Notes: generated by a model from the letters alone, not told the origin. Positions 56,701-63,720 are shown, numbered from the stretch's first letter. The stretch is DNA of 64,000 nt from Siphonodentalium dalli (GCA_032622095.1 CP136064.1:249149827-249213826); one strand, 5' to 3'. Numbers and translations are program-made.

Positions 56701-59023
56701 AACCTACGATATCATCATGTATGATGAAATCGCAATCATGTGAACAAACTATCCACGATTTTGTCGGGACCGATTCCTCCACTTACGATTGAATCATGGT
56801 CGTTCACATTCACTTAAAGGGGAATTGGGGAATGAAAGGGGTGATTTGTCTAGAGTAGGGTCTAGACACAGCAAATAAATCAAGGTAGTCTTCGGGTCAA
56901 TATATAACTGCCGGACTGAGATCATTTTAATGGGAACGGGACGACTCGGGCCAAATTAAGACAACTCGCTGTAAAAAACACTGTCTCAACTCTCATCAAG
57001 AATATAAATGAAAGTCAAAATAATTTAATATAATCTAATATAACTACAAATAAAACAATTATTCATAATAAAAAAACATTAATATATGGTGATGCATCCA
57101 CCTAATTTGGAGACAAGTCCCCCCGGACACATAAGACAAGTCACCCCGAAATCACCGTTGCCATTGGGCCGAATTTTCTCCGCCACTCAGGCCCCAGTCA
57201 TCATGGATGAATCTTAATATGCACACAGCATAGGTACGTGACATGATGGAATACAGGAGAAGTCGGCCCGCTACGATGTCGGCCCAGGAGAATTCGGCCC
57301 CGTACGAAGTCGGCCCAGCTATTAACATTAGTTTGGAAATCCCTCTGGCGCGACGGGAAGTTCCAATTACCAGCGCCAAAAACTCAAGCCGAAAGAACCG
57401 AAGATGGATCAACTAGATTCTGATATTGCTGAATATTTCATACCGAAAGATTATCTCAGATCTGATGTGAAAATTGACGGAGCTCGCCACTTAATCTTCT
57501 TCAACAGTTCACAGCAACATCTGCTTGAAAATGCTACTGACATTTACTGTGACGGCACGTTCAATGTTGTGCGACCTCCATTTAAGCAGCTCTTTTCGAT
57601 ACATGTATTCATTAGTAACGACAGCGACTTTAATGCAAGCAATTGCCATTGATGTTTGCACTCATGTCACGAAAGCGCGCTAAAGACTATTAATCATGGT
57701 CACATAAAATGGAATGCTACGAGGTGATATACCCCTTTTGACACCATGTGGCGAAATGTCGGTCTCATATACGTTATGCATACATCTGTTTGTGCCACAG
57801 GCATTAACAAGCAGTAAAATAATAATGGGACCGACTTCTCTTGACCATCTTTAATTTACCCGGGCCGACTTCTCTTGGGGCCGACTTCTCTGGGCCGACT
57901 TCTCTTGGGGCCGACTTTGTTTTGGGCCGACTTCTCCAGATACCGACAGGATGACGTTATGACGTCGTGGGATTTTGGCCAAAAAAGTGTGACTCATTTT
58001 TAGCTGTTTAAAAGTGTGTTGTGTTTTTGGGTGTTTCGTGTAATAAGATTAATGGCTATATATTATGGCCTGGAGTTGATTTTATCTTAGCTAGTACATG
58101 CATGTACATCATGAAAGTGATTGTCTAGCTCATTTCTCAAATAAAGATTTCTCTTGGGATCCAAATAAGCATACCCGTACGGTATGCTTATTAATTTTTG
58201 GAAAAGTTGCCACCCTGTTTGTGCTTATTTGGCCCTTTGGGTCTGTATGTTTATTTAAAAAGTGGGATTGTCAAGAAATTTATACTACAGCCCTATCAGA
58301 ATTGCTGTCCAGAGCCTTTATTCAGATCAGGAACAGATAGTCCAAACATGTTGCTGGAAGTCTGTTTGGTAACTCCTATGACAACAAACAGTGCAAAATT
58401 TTTGAAATATATATGATTGACCTTATAGTTATACTTTATAAATTATAGCGTTTCAGATAGTCCTGTTTCTTCTATACATTGATACAAACATTTCCATATT
58501 GTTATGTGTTTGAATTTTTTTTTTGTCATTGCCCTACACAGTCACACTCACAGCCTGACACAGGTCACAGCACAGCTCCCAATTATTGAATTAATCAATT
58601 TAATGAGTGTCTTATGACATTATATCAGTTAATGAGTTATCACACATGACATGGTAATCAGGTAATGATGTAAAAAACAATGAAGAAACGGAAGAATTCA
58701 ATAGGCCTATCATTAAATCAATAATAATTACTATATTATAGATATGATTTCATGGTCTACACAAGACTAGTCACAACACAATCAATCATATAAATCAAAG
58801 ACTGGACTCTGGAGACAGTGGAGAACCGCCCATGGCGGTAATAATTTTTCAATATCATTATGGTTTTATAAATTATAATCAGCTGATAATGATAATATCA
58901 TAATTCATTGATGATACTCACGGGTCTTATATTTGCGGAACGATCTCTAACTTTACCCTGGTATATACTCCTGTAATTCATGTCTGCAACACCAACTGGT
59001 TTCTGGACATCTGACATTGCCAT
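35618..59023 (-). CDS. EFHB: EFHB (CFAP21-type) EF-hand domain-containing protein B, complete, 9 exons
   Basis: Minus-strand exons in transcription order: 59023-58922, 54081-54019, 51473-51143, 45846-45522, 44834-44612, 42927-42732, 42050-41865, 40319-40138 and 35797-35618. All have AG/GT borders and phases 0,0,1,2,0,1,1,0. They total 1,788 nt, 595 residues plus TGA. Diagnostic EFHB stretches are PSIFAGEIVNPAPKSLY, APLGKTHDQRD, PDEYGAGDLIHMRGPG and YRTYGTPTIRADLPAPR. One canonical EF-hand loop (DHNKDGYIDYLE) is present. Vertebrate EFHB is longer at the N-terminus (about 830 residues), so this is a short form or an upstream exon was missed. EFHB/CFAP21 is associated with ciliary doublet microtubules and has also been linked to calcium-entry signalling. 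It is convergent with the neurexin-like gene. Confidence 0.92.
35798..36631 (-). other. EFHB last intron, 3' part, nothing recognised
   Basis: AT-rich intron. One locally repetitive segment (gagggagattcgtgaggggg, then gggggtttccccctgg) is visible near 36,020-36,080. Confidence 0.4.
37394..37985 (-). mobile_element. family A1 MITE interrupted by an A3 element
   Basis: The left half (tttcatgacgggagctgc, gtgcagcattaa) and right half (ggatcctgtaccatag ... agctctagtcatgaagagtt) are A1 ends. The A3 element at 37,428-37,907 sits precisely at the internal TTAA of A1 'gcattaaagatcc'. This is a direct example of TTAA-targeted insertion. Confidence 0.75.
37428..37907 (+). mobile_element. family A3 MITE, 480 bp
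   Basis: TTAA at 37,424-37,427 and 37,908-37,911. Ends are CCCTTTCAGTGCCAGG and the inverse of CCCTTTCAGTGTCAGG. One hairpin of the shared cassette is present, next to CCCTGTGCC. The second hairpin is replaced by unique sequence that includes gggccgattttacagacc. Confidence 0.8.
38161..38943 (+). mobile_element. family D MITE interrupted by family E
   Basis: Left end CCCTTTCCATACTAAAT and right end ATTTAGTAAAGAAAGGG followed by TTAA. The centre is interrupted at about 38,357 by a family E copy running to about 38,905, splitting the internal TTCAACAAATGACC palindrome. Confidence 0.7.
38357..38905 (+). repeat. family E dispersed repeat
   Basis: It starts near ttcaaccacaagcgcgc and contains ggcgcag.tgaatgatgac, gcgatgagccaaattctgg and gtcatgacacggt-like blocks. 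All recur in order at 43,285-44,226. There are no clear inverted ends and no coding capacity. Confidence 0.6.
39006..39772. mobile_element. family K element interrupted by A4
   Basis: The left part (cctggacaggggcaacttgg, gacatcttctcactaaattg) and right part (ctacttctccttaataatc ... ctagactggt) match the ends of the K copy at 4,559. The interior is occupied by the A4 element. Confidence 0.5.
39187..39639 (+). mobile_element. A4 element: 8-bp duplication and the shared hairpin cassette
   Basis: ACATATGT flanks both sides (39,179-39,186 and 39,640-39,647). Inverted ends GACCCGCCATATCAAATCC and its exact inverse continue through cggaagtcgggatttttt. Inside is the same cassette as in A1/A2 (CCCTGTGCC ... 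GGCACAGGG with two hairpins). An 8-bp duplication suggests a hAT-type mechanism, different from the TTAA group. The duplication is itself palindromic, so alternative end assignments are possible. Confidence 0.75.
39794..39973 (-). mobile_element. family A1 MITE with one hairpin deleted
   Basis: TTAA-flanked, left end CCTTTTCATGACGGGAGC, right end CAGTCATGAAAGGG. Only the second hairpin remains, with its loop removed (atatatgcaagactcgcatat). Confidence 0.8.
40138..40319 (-). CDS. EFHB: EFHB exon 8
   Basis: Phase 1 in, phase 0 out, 60 codons plus a split Gly. It contains YRTYGTPTIRADLPAPRIK, NYGDESDAYGLLNPSIY and ERDFLIPRT, among the most conserved parts of the family. A 66-bp tandem duplication (40,291-40,419) copies its first 29 bases and the acceptor; see findings. 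Confidence 0.92.
40424..40635 (+). mobile_element. family C MITE
   Basis: Starts CAGTAATGCCCTAAGTAATT and ends GAATTACTG followed by TA; the left TA is mutated to AA. A single long palindrome is centred near 40,530. Confidence 0.8.
40672..41122 (+). mobile_element. family B MITE, long form, right end truncated, with an internal insertion
   Basis: The first hairpin and centre are typical. At about 40,908-40,990 a foreign block begins tagtgatgggcggttaacc and includes ggtttcggtttttgac with its inverse ccgaaaaccg. The second hairpin stops after gtgatgctagtt. Confidence 0.6.
41123..41864 (-). other. EFHB intron, nothing recognised
   Basis: AT-rich intronic sequence with no matched repeat family. 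Confidence 0.4.
41865..42050 (-). CDS. EFHB: EFHB exon 7
   Basis: The acceptor is ccaatag; phase 1 on both sides. It encodes DMLPARPFTSGNIINERDLV, KTPQTAESTPRRLQKQID and ends GGVSTR. This is a low-complexity linker between the EF-hand exon and the YRTYG block. Confidence 0.85.
42121..42252. repeat. short inverted-repeat element in EFHB intron
   Basis: The arms cctaatgtaattacacag and acatttgcc pair with inverses around a short centre containing cgctacgcgattcat. The total is about 130 bp. Confidence 0.6.
42732..42927 (-). CDS. EFHB: EFHB exon 6: EF-hand
   Basis: Phase 0 in, phase 1 out. SKSGQISQEDLRDTCLQ is the N-terminal helix-loop-helix of the EF pair. DYCDHNKDGYIDYLEFSNFL is a canonical EF-hand with D, N, D, Y, D and E at loop positions 1, 3, 5, 7, 9 and 12, so it should bind calcium. 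Confidence 0.93.
42960..43030 (+). repeat. family B fragment
   Basis: It contains gtgtctgtcatttgcag, gaatgaggtccccagag and a diverged first arm; the rest of the element is missing. Confidence 0.6.
43285..44226 (+). repeat. family E repeat interrupted by a 591-bp insertion
   Basis: Both halves match the copy at 38,357 (left: caaccacaagcgcgcgttgg; right: gaccaatttcatcagttaac). Between them lies an insertion at 43,513-44,103. Confidence 0.65.
43513..44103 (+). mobile_element. 591-bp insertion with 8-bp duplication GATTTAGT
   Basis: GATTTAGT occurs at 43,505-43,512 and 44,104-44,111. The ends are CCAGTC and GACTG. The interior has a short inverted pair (atatcttccgctttgt and its inverse near 43,816-43,862). 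It is a hAT-type non-autonomous candidate. No convincing protein is encoded. Confidence 0.55.
44565..44650 (-). repeat. 43-bp tandem duplication across an EFHB donor site
   Basis: Two units (44,565-44,607 and 44,608-44,650), each containing ataccttatcataatgac, differ by a few bases. They duplicate the last bases of exon 5 and its splice donor. Confidence 0.85.
44612..44834 (-). CDS. EFHB: EFHB exon 5
   Basis: Phase 2 in, phase 0 out, 74 codons after the split Pro. It contains VPDDHPFGIMMKPDEYGAGD, HMRGPGMYLRGKDRQRG and NYHNFHDLLSAFSHYDK. The last segment is the start of the EF-hand region. A duplicated donor lies downstream. Confidence 0.93.
45105..45405 (-). mobile_element. family B MITE, half element
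   Basis: It runs from the long-form centre (aagttcccaaatggtgaat) through one complete hairpin to caggcacaataaactcaag and cttg. The other hairpin is absent. Confidence 0.65.
45522..45846 (-). CDS. EFHB: EFHB exon 4
   Basis: Phase 1 in, phase 2 out. It includes NPNKRYEEVEKESEIGLDLY, KRPDFCSTQKFGIPTPHEDD, KSLKWLHELQQQKATKIVSN and QPQLGKVHDP. It matches the conserved central EFHB region. Confidence 0.93.
45990..46125. repeat. small inverted-repeat element
   Basis: ccagccctcgaaattgtcc and an inverse-like taatttcgaggactgtc bracket about 100 bp. Duplicated flanks (aactctaat.ca) are suggestive only. Confidence 0.4.
46660..47190. repeat. about 160-bp tandem repeat, three units, ending in GGACGGACGAC
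   Basis: The block taccaaatttggtt plus agttatcatc recurs at 46,781, 46,940 and 47,101. The array ends in gcggacggacgacggacgg. It belongs to the same broad class of poly-TCCG repeats as 8,187. Confidence 0.75.
47265..47727 (+). mobile_element. family B MITE, long form, 8-bp duplication GGTACATA
   Basis: GGTACATA flanks at 47,257-47,264 and 47,728-47,735. Ends are CAAGCCTGAGTTTAGTG and the inverse of CAAGTCTGAGTTTAGTG. Two hairpins and a complete long-form centre make it a good reference copy. Confidence 0.9.
47736..48655 (-). other. EFHB intron, nothing recognised
   Basis: AT-rich sequence without matched repeats or an exon-like frame. Confidence 0.4.
48656..48909 (+). mobile_element. family B MITE, short form, 8-bp duplication CCTTTGTA
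   Basis: CCTTTGTA flanks at 48,648-48,655 and 48,910-48,917. Ends CAAGCCTTGAAATAGGGTG are perfectly inverted. Two hairpins of about 92 nt are almost exact. It looks young. Confidence 0.93.
49062..49315 (+). mobile_element. family D MITE, rearranged
   Basis: TTAA at 49,058 precedes CACTTTCTATACTAAAT. A right-end block cggtgggagaatccattt plus agtaatgaaa ends against a perfect palindrome. Internal gaatattcccctccaatg and its inverse-like partner suggest partial duplication. Confidence 0.55.
49316..49394. repeat. perfect palindrome, 39-nt arms, 1-nt loop
   Basis: The left arm begins ATCTAGCAACTTGTTG and the right arm is its exact inverse, centred on a single T at 49,355. No mismatch was found in reading the two arms against each other. 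Confidence 0.9.
49395..50197 (-). other. EFHB intron, nothing recognised
   Basis: No matched repeat apart from a poly-T stretch and short simple runs. Confidence 0.35.
50236..50322 (-). mobile_element. family A1 right-end fragment
   Basis: It contains aggagaatgcattggc, acagggtttttgc and tccagacatcaaagggttaa; the left half is missing. Confidence 0.6.
50369..50752 (+). mobile_element. family B MITE with an extra internal hairpin, 8-bp duplication AATACAAA
   Basis: AATACAAA flanks at 50,361-50,368 and 50,753-50,760. Ends are CAAGCCTTGAAATAG and its inverse. Beyond the usual two hairpins, a block (gtagcatcactaaattcacc) is repeated near 50,545-50,610 around a collapsed loop ccccgggg. This gives a 384-bp version. 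Confidence 0.88.
50937..51113 (-). mobile_element. family A1 MITE, left end lost
   Basis: Half of hairpin 1 (gggagcctcgcatatataag), a complete hairpin 2 and the end agctccagtcatggaagg plus TTAA remain. It ends 30 bp from the exon 3 donor. Confidence 0.7.
51143..51473 (-). CDS. EFHB: EFHB exon 3
   Basis: Phase 0 in, phase 1 out, 110 codons. It contains FRATYRPDAGKARIFYGKAN, QPSIFAGEIVNPAPKSLYKQ, SHIRAPLGKTHDQRDCLPRG and PEVFTFGLPTE. The FAGEIVNP and APLGKTHDQ motifs are the best family identifiers. Confidence 0.95.
52105..52570. repeat. duplicated block ataaaaggtcagccgacca
   Basis: The block and the following gccgcttt plus taaagaaatt occur near 52,110-52,170 and 52,502-52,562, with unrelated sequence between. 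An open frame at 52,091-52,321 covers the first copy and has no recognisable domain. Confidence 0.55.
52576..53090. repeat. 172-bp tandem repeat, three units
   Basis: Units start at 52,576, 52,749 and 52,921 with gaaatttctaagtcgaaaag. The first two are nearly identical; the third is more diverged. Each includes catctatatacatgttt and aaaactgtaggaggagtt. Short open frames in units 1 and 2 are by-products of the repeat. Confidence 0.9.
53091..54018 (-). other. EFHB intron, little recognised
   Basis: A roughly 31-bp block (tagcacagggtgatattgg) occurs twice near 53,858-53,922. Otherwise AT-rich and featureless. Confidence 0.45.
54019..54081 (-). CDS. EFHB: EFHB exon 2
   Basis: A 63-nt exon, phase 0 on both sides: AGKLTATGDTARLCLQPKSQ plus R. 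The minus-strand acceptor is tttatcag and the donor gtaagt. Although short, it matches the AGKL...GD...LQ element of EFHB and keeps the frame between exons 1 and 3. Confidence 0.85.
54082..55637 (-). other. EFHB first intron, 3' part, nothing recognised
   Basis: AT-rich. A short sequence resembling a family D end (aacccttcgactactg) occurs at 54,169, but no partner was found. Confidence 0.4.
55638..55850 (+). mobile_element. family C MITE, complete (TA-flanked)
   Basis: TA flanks both sides. Ends are CAGTAATGCTCTAAATAATC and GGGCATTACTG. The 213-bp element is one long palindrome with a few mismatches, centred near 55,744. Confidence 0.85.
56467..56797. repeat. inverted-repeat element, GATTCAATCGTAAGTGGA ends
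   Basis: The left end is gattcaatcgtaagtggaag and the right end ccacttacgattgaatc. It contains two diverged inverted blocks with gcgattacg-like sequence. The duplication is not resolved. Confidence 0.55.
57255..57955 (+). mobile_element. MULE-derived element bounded by GAGAAGTCGGCCC blocks
   Basis: On the left, at 57,259-57,320, GAGAAGTCGGCCC and three diverged repeats (gatgtcggcccag, gagaattcggcccc, gaagtcggcccag) run in one orientation. On the right, at 57,823-57,945, at least five inverse units (gggccgacttctc) occur. The transposase fragment lies between them. The element is about 700 bp and cannot be autonomous. Confidence 0.6.
57404..57690 (+). pseudogene. MULE (Mutator-like) transposase fragment, frameshifted
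   Basis: It encodes IAEYFIPKDYLRSDVKIDG, then ENATDIYCDGTF and PPFKQLFSIHVFI. In Mutator-like transposases the Asp of a DGTF motif is the first catalytic acid and is followed by a Gln-Leu-(F/Y)-x-I-H stretch. After a small indel near 57,615-57,640 the homology resumes in another frame as QLPLMFALMSRKRAKDY, a conserved continuation, and then meets a stop. The DNA-binding N-terminus and the other two catalytic acids are absent. Confidence 0.75.
57956..58921 (-). other. EFHB first intron, 5' part, little recognised
   Basis: A short palindrome (aataagcataccc and its inverse) lies at 58,163-58,192. No other structure stood out. Confidence 0.45.
58922..59023 (-). CDS. EFHB: EFHB exon 1 with start codon
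   Basis: ATG at 59,023 in a good context (AAAAATGGC), 34 codons: MAMSDVQKPVGVADMNYRSI, then YQGKVRDRSANIRP. The donor gtgagt follows in phase 0. A second in-frame ATG lies two codons on. This N-terminus is shorter than in vertebrate EFHB. No upstream in-frame exon was found, so this start is the best available. Confidence 0.75.
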
Positions 59024-59093
59024 TTTTCGTCAATTTCGATGAATTTGCGCTTGTCAAAAATTAGGAAAGCCCCTCCGTCGTCGAAAATACAGC

Positions 59094-59417
59094 ATGTATC
59101 GACGTCTTACATTCAATCGCGCACACTATGTGCTTTTATCACATAACAAACTACACCAGTACGTGTCTTTATTCTCGACAAAGCATGCAATCGATGATTG
59201 TTCGAAAACAGAGCGAAATGAAGGACACCCCGAGGAAGTTGTTGACAGCACCGTGGTAACAAGGTCAAAGGTTACAAACTTCCTGATCGGAGTTCCCAAA
59301 AACGTACCTTGCTATTTTCGATACATTTTTACCCACGATAACCCGGTTTCCAAACAAAATCTCTGCTTCACTCAGATTTTAAGACACGGTTGTTCTCGAA
59401 TAAATGATGCATACTAG
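59094..59417 (+). CDS. unrecognised open frame, possible first exon of a divergent gene
   Basis: The 107-codon frame begins 70 bp from the EFHB ATG in the opposite direction. Its first 32 residues (MYRRLTFNRAHYVLLSHNK onward) are basic and lack acids, like a mitochondrial presequence. Acidic, polar sequence (DDCSKTERNEGHPEEVVDS) and a basic FLIGVPKNVPCYFRY block follow. I do not recognise the family. The end of the frame may be intronic. Head-to-head spacing suggests a shared promoter, but coding status is uncertain. Confidence 0.3.
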   Translation: MYRRLTFNRAHYVLLSHNKLHQYVSLFSTKHAIDDCSKTERNEGHPEEVVDSTVVTRSKVTNFLIGVPKNVPCYFRYIFTHDNPVSKQNLCFTQILRHGCSRINDAY

Positions 59418-59419
59418 AA

Positions 59420-59724
59420 TATAGGGGACATGATTTAATTGAATTTGCTAACATAAGGATAAATTATACAGTACGTAGATTAGGTTGCTTTTAATCAGAT
59501 ATAATGTCAATAACATCGTAGCCCAATGACTTCAACGTGGCTACTATTACAATGCACGAATGTGCGTGACCCCGGACGTTAGTTTTGGTGTTTTTAAAGC
59601 GCAGCACAATCTTCTAATTAAACCTAGTAATTAATATTTCATCATATTGCGCTTCGGGTATTAATCAACATAATTATGGCGACAAATTTAATAGCAAACA
59701 CCAAGTATATATATAGTATGCATA
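59420..59724. other. intergenic, nothing recognised
   Basis: No matched repeat or exon-like frame. Confidence 0.35.
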
Positions 59725-59726
59725 GG

Positions 59727-60972
59727 GGAGACCGGGGCATGTTGGAACGTGGGGTACCGTATATACTAAAACACCCCACCTCTCTTGTTAAAAAATAAAA
59801 CAGCATCTACAACTGCCACTTATTGTGGAAAACACTCTTGTATGCACACATAACACAACAAATTATGACCGTTCTCGGAATGGTGTAAGAGATATGCACA
59901 AAAATCGTTTGGGGGGGGGGGGGGGGGGGTATCAATTAATTTTTGCGATTTTCAGGTTTCATCAATGTTAAAGATAAAATTTCGGGGCATAAAGGGCGTT
60001 AGATGATCCAGTTTCATTTCATTTCAGTCATAAATATTTTATTTACCGATTACTTAGTGTCTTTCCAAGATCGTGTACCATTAGACACTTTTTCCACATT
60101 TGGGGCATGTTGGAACACCCCATGTGGTCCCCATAGTGCGATTTACGGGAAAACCCCATCAAAATTATGCATTCAGCTAGGATAACTAACCATTATGGAA
60201 ACAAATCAGATGGAATTATGGATGAATGCAACCATGTCCTAAATATGATTTCAATACGTTTTCGTTGATGAATAATTATCTGTGTAGCAAATGGGGAGGT
60301 TTGTATCGATAGCACTAAATCCCCTAGACGCCACATCCGTCCAATCTCGCTACTCTCATCAAGTAGCGAGATTGGACGGATGTGGCGTGTAGGACGGATG
60401 TGGCGTCTATAAATCCCCCTCCAAATTTTGCCCTGCTACGTCCCTCCTGTATGTGAAACGACGTTTTCATTGGATTTGCTGCGTTTTCCAGTGTTGACGA
60501 TTTCTCGAACATAATTCTGATTAAATTTCTCTCATCTAGCGTTTTCTGCCTCACGCTGTTAAATCATAAAATAGACAAAATAACAGTACATGTACTTTAT
60601 TTTCCGGACTCAGCTATTATGTTTTATACTAGTAATTTAATATAGTTCTTGGAATATATTAGTGGTTTTACCTCTATTATACATTGATTTCATATGTGTT
60701 CAATACATGATCGGTGTTCTGACTTACCCCGGTCGATGTTCCAATTTGCCCTTGGTTTCAAACAACCCGGGGCATGTTGGAACGAATTTATTTTCGACTT
60801 TTTCTATGTAAAAGCGAAATAGATCATATACCGTAATATATAATGATATGGCATATTTAAAGTCTTTGATATACTTTATAATAATAGTTGAACAAAGGAA
60901 GGGGCCCATGCGCACATTTCCCTGTATGTGTGATTGAATAAAAAACGTTCCAGCATGCCACGCTCTCCCCTA
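59727..60972. mobile_element. element with GGGGAGACCGGGGCATG inverted ends
   Basis: The left end is GGGGAGACCGGGGCATGTTG and the right end reads CAGCATGCCACGCTCTCCCC. TA lies on both sides. The core ggggcatgttggaac recurs internally at about 60,103 and 60,765. A poly-G run lies at 59,911-59,928. About 1.25 kb, no transposase recognised. A TA duplication would fit Tc1/mariner or related cut-and-paste elements. Confidence 0.6.
60324..60395. repeat. palindrome gacgccacatccgtccaatc
   Basis: The arms gacgccacatccgtccaatc and tcgctact pair with their inverses. A second partial copy (ggacggatgtggcgtc) follows at 60,392-60,408. It is nested in the GGGGAGACC element. Confidence 0.75.
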
Positions 60973-61283
60973 TAGAGCTCTACGTCTATAGGCGGGTGAT
61001 TCTCCATTAAGTCAACAAATTGTTGGTAGATTCCAATAATGGTCTGATAAAATATATTGAATGTTCCGAGAAAAATAATTAATATGCCAATTCATTTGGT
61101 TTATCTCTGGGTTGTCTGTGGTGTCCATGAAATGAAGACTATTTCTTCAAACATTCTAGTCATGATAGTCATCAATAAGATGAAGCACTGTATATGTATT
61201 CCCTTATCTATTTCCATCTCAATTATGCAATTATAGACATAACAGCACGATGGGAATTAATGGTGCTTTAGTGGCAGCCAGCG

Positions 61284-61742
61284 AGGTACTCAATCCGATC
61301 AGATGCTCCTAAATTACTATTTCTTTGGCTTCGGGGGTAAACAAATATTTGATTCGAGTCGAGGAACCCACCCATCAAAGCTCAGAGTGATCAGATATCG
61401 GTTTTTGAAGTTTGTTACATCCCGAGATGAGTAATAATATGTGGCCTGAAACACGTGGCCAAACGGACGGTCTCGGACAAAATTGCGGATGAAGATGGAT
61501 AACTCTAAAATCAAGTGGTAATACGGTCAAATTTCGTGATTCTTTTGTGATAATACGGCCATATTTTGTTGAACAAAATGTTGATAAATAACAAGTTTTG
61601 GGAAATTTGATACCATAGTTCACAGTGGTTAGCATTATTTTGTTACAATAAATCGATTCTGATAACTAAAGCGTATTTTGAAGAAATGTTGTTGTTGTTT
61701 TATCTTAATGGTATGGGGACAGTGATATCGGATTTAGTACCT
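61284..61742 (-). mobile_element. family G MITE, inverted copy
   Basis: It begins AGGTACTCAATCCGATCAGA and ends in a degraded inverse (gatatcggatttagtacct). It aligns in reverse orientation with 9,397-9,841 along its whole length. TTAA flanks are no longer intact. Confidence 0.75.
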
Positions 61743-62253
61743 TTACCCAAAATTCTAGGCAGCATCATGCACGGTATGTCTACGAACATTAAACCGTGAA
61801 CCAGCTGTCGATCACCATCCCACATTGGAACGTAGTTCTATACGAAAATTGGCTCTGCAAATATAGCTATTTCTGATTGCAGTAATTGTGTACATACTGC
61901 ATATTTATTCTGTATACAGGTGGAAGGGCAATTTGACCCTATAACTATTATGTATGATACTTGTTTCTGGGGGGAGGGGGCAGAGGTGGGGTCAGGAAAA
62001 AAATTCCGGACACTAGGCGCTTTTTTATTTTTTCCACCCACCACCCCCTAATTTTTATTTTGTCCGATTCTGGGATAGGGACCCACCCCCTTCAAACTGC
62101 TTCAAATGACTATTTCACTAAGTTGTCCTTATCTTATCTCATCTATGTTCCGTATCATGATTATAGAAGCATTTCTACTTATGGCTGTAAAGTTTCAAAG
62201 CAATTCTCCAATAAATGTGGGCTGTATAGGTTGTGCTGATGGATTCACATTTG

Positions 62254-62640
62254 AAATCCAAGATGGCTGCTGGTGGCCATGTTTGTTTTGAACAAATTTC
62301 GGGAAAAAAGGGAGGCTCCCTTTCTTGAGGTCACCCCGAAAATCCATATGCAGTTTGGTGACGATTGGGTGAGAAGTGTGACCTGTAAGATGTGCTAAAG
62401 AATTTAGTCATACAACGAGTAAAATCCAAGATGGCCGCTGACAGCCATGTTTTTTTTTTACAGAATTCGGGAAAAAATGGTAGGCACCCATCGAAAGGTC
62501 ACACCGATTATTCATATGAAGTTTGGTGATGTTCGGATGAGGGATAAGCTCTGTAGGGTGTGCTAAAGGATTTAGTGATGCAAGGAGTAAAATCCAAGAT
62601 ATCTGCCGGTGGCCATGTTTTTCATCAAAAGTCATTCAAA
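62254..62640. repeat. 168-bp tandem repeat, about 2.3 units
   Basis: aaatccaagatggc-type starts occur at 62,254, 62,422 and 62,590. Each unit has cgggaaaaa, 'gaggtcac.ccga' and 'catatg.agtttggtga'. Confidence 0.85.
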
Positions 62641-63245
62641 TTTGACAGCTCCCATCTAGAGGTGATCCTAGAACCATGTACCGAATATCGCTGAAATCGT
62701 TTAAAGTTTGTTTTAAACACATTTATGTTAAAATTTATTATGGTTTTTTGAATAGTCTGTTAAAACCTGAGCGTTTCCATGTCGATGTGCATTGATAGAT
62801 CCTTGATGAAAATATTTAGCAAGCTGACCCATTGGTGTCATCCATCATTATTAACTGATGGTGAACTCAAACCCCCTACCAATAGTTAAGTTCATCCCTA
62901 TTACATAATTGAAGCATTCTTAAAACCTGTTGTCCCATTATTTTGAAGAAAGTGACTGCAGTTGTAGTTGGAACAGACTAAGAGCTATAGTATATGATGA
63001 TCGAATCCATACTATGTTATGAGTGATATGAATTAATGCGCCCCAATTTGCGACCATAAACCGCCATGTTTTTTAACTTAAGTTGACACATTCAAAATCA
63101 TATTTTGCATACTTGCCACTCGTGTGGCCTCAACTGTGAATCTTGACATGGTATTCATGAAGTACGTACTGGCGTTGCTTTGTGATTACGAATTAAATTA
63201 ACCCCCACTTGAACTGTTATAACAGTGCATACACACTTTCGAATT
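62641..63245. other. intergenic, nothing recognised
   Basis: No matched repeat or coding signal. Confidence 0.35.
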
Positions 63246-63720
63246 CATGCCTGCAAATAGTGTGTCTGCCATTTGCAGAATGAGGTCCCCAGGTGGTGAA
63301 TTTAGTGACGCTATCATGCACAGCGGAATTGTACCACCAAATTCATCCTCTGGCCCGGGGACCTCATTCTGCTTATAGGACTCATCTTTTGGGAAGGATA
63401 TATAGTCTCAAATTAACATTGTTTTTAGTTACTTTTCCCCTTCTGTTCAGTTTATATATCCCGTAATTTGTAGCAGATAAAATGAATTATCGAGCCTCGA
63501 TGTGACTAGTATAGGTGAACATCACCAACTTCAACTGGGGAACTTCAAACTGATCGTATATATGTCTCCCGTAGGAGTTGAGGGCAACTTGAGGCTTAAG
63601 CAGAATGAGGTCAACAGGGGTGAATATGGTGACGCTAGTCCGCTGTGCGGGATAGCATCACTAAATTCACCCTCTGGCGACCTCATTCTGCGAATGACAG
63701 ACACACTATTTGCAGCATTG
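63246..63720 (+). mobile_element. family B MITE, long form with diverged ends
   Basis: Ends are CATGCCTGCAAATAGTGTG and the inverse of CAATGCTGCAAATAGTGTG. Two hairpins and the long-form centre (aacattgtttttagttac) are present. The flanking 8-mers do not match. Confidence 0.75.

Noticed and set aside
61375-61635. Open frames in the 61.3-61.7 kb region
   Set aside because: They lie in the inverted family G MITE; the same frames appear in the 9.4-9.8 kb copy on the opposite strand.
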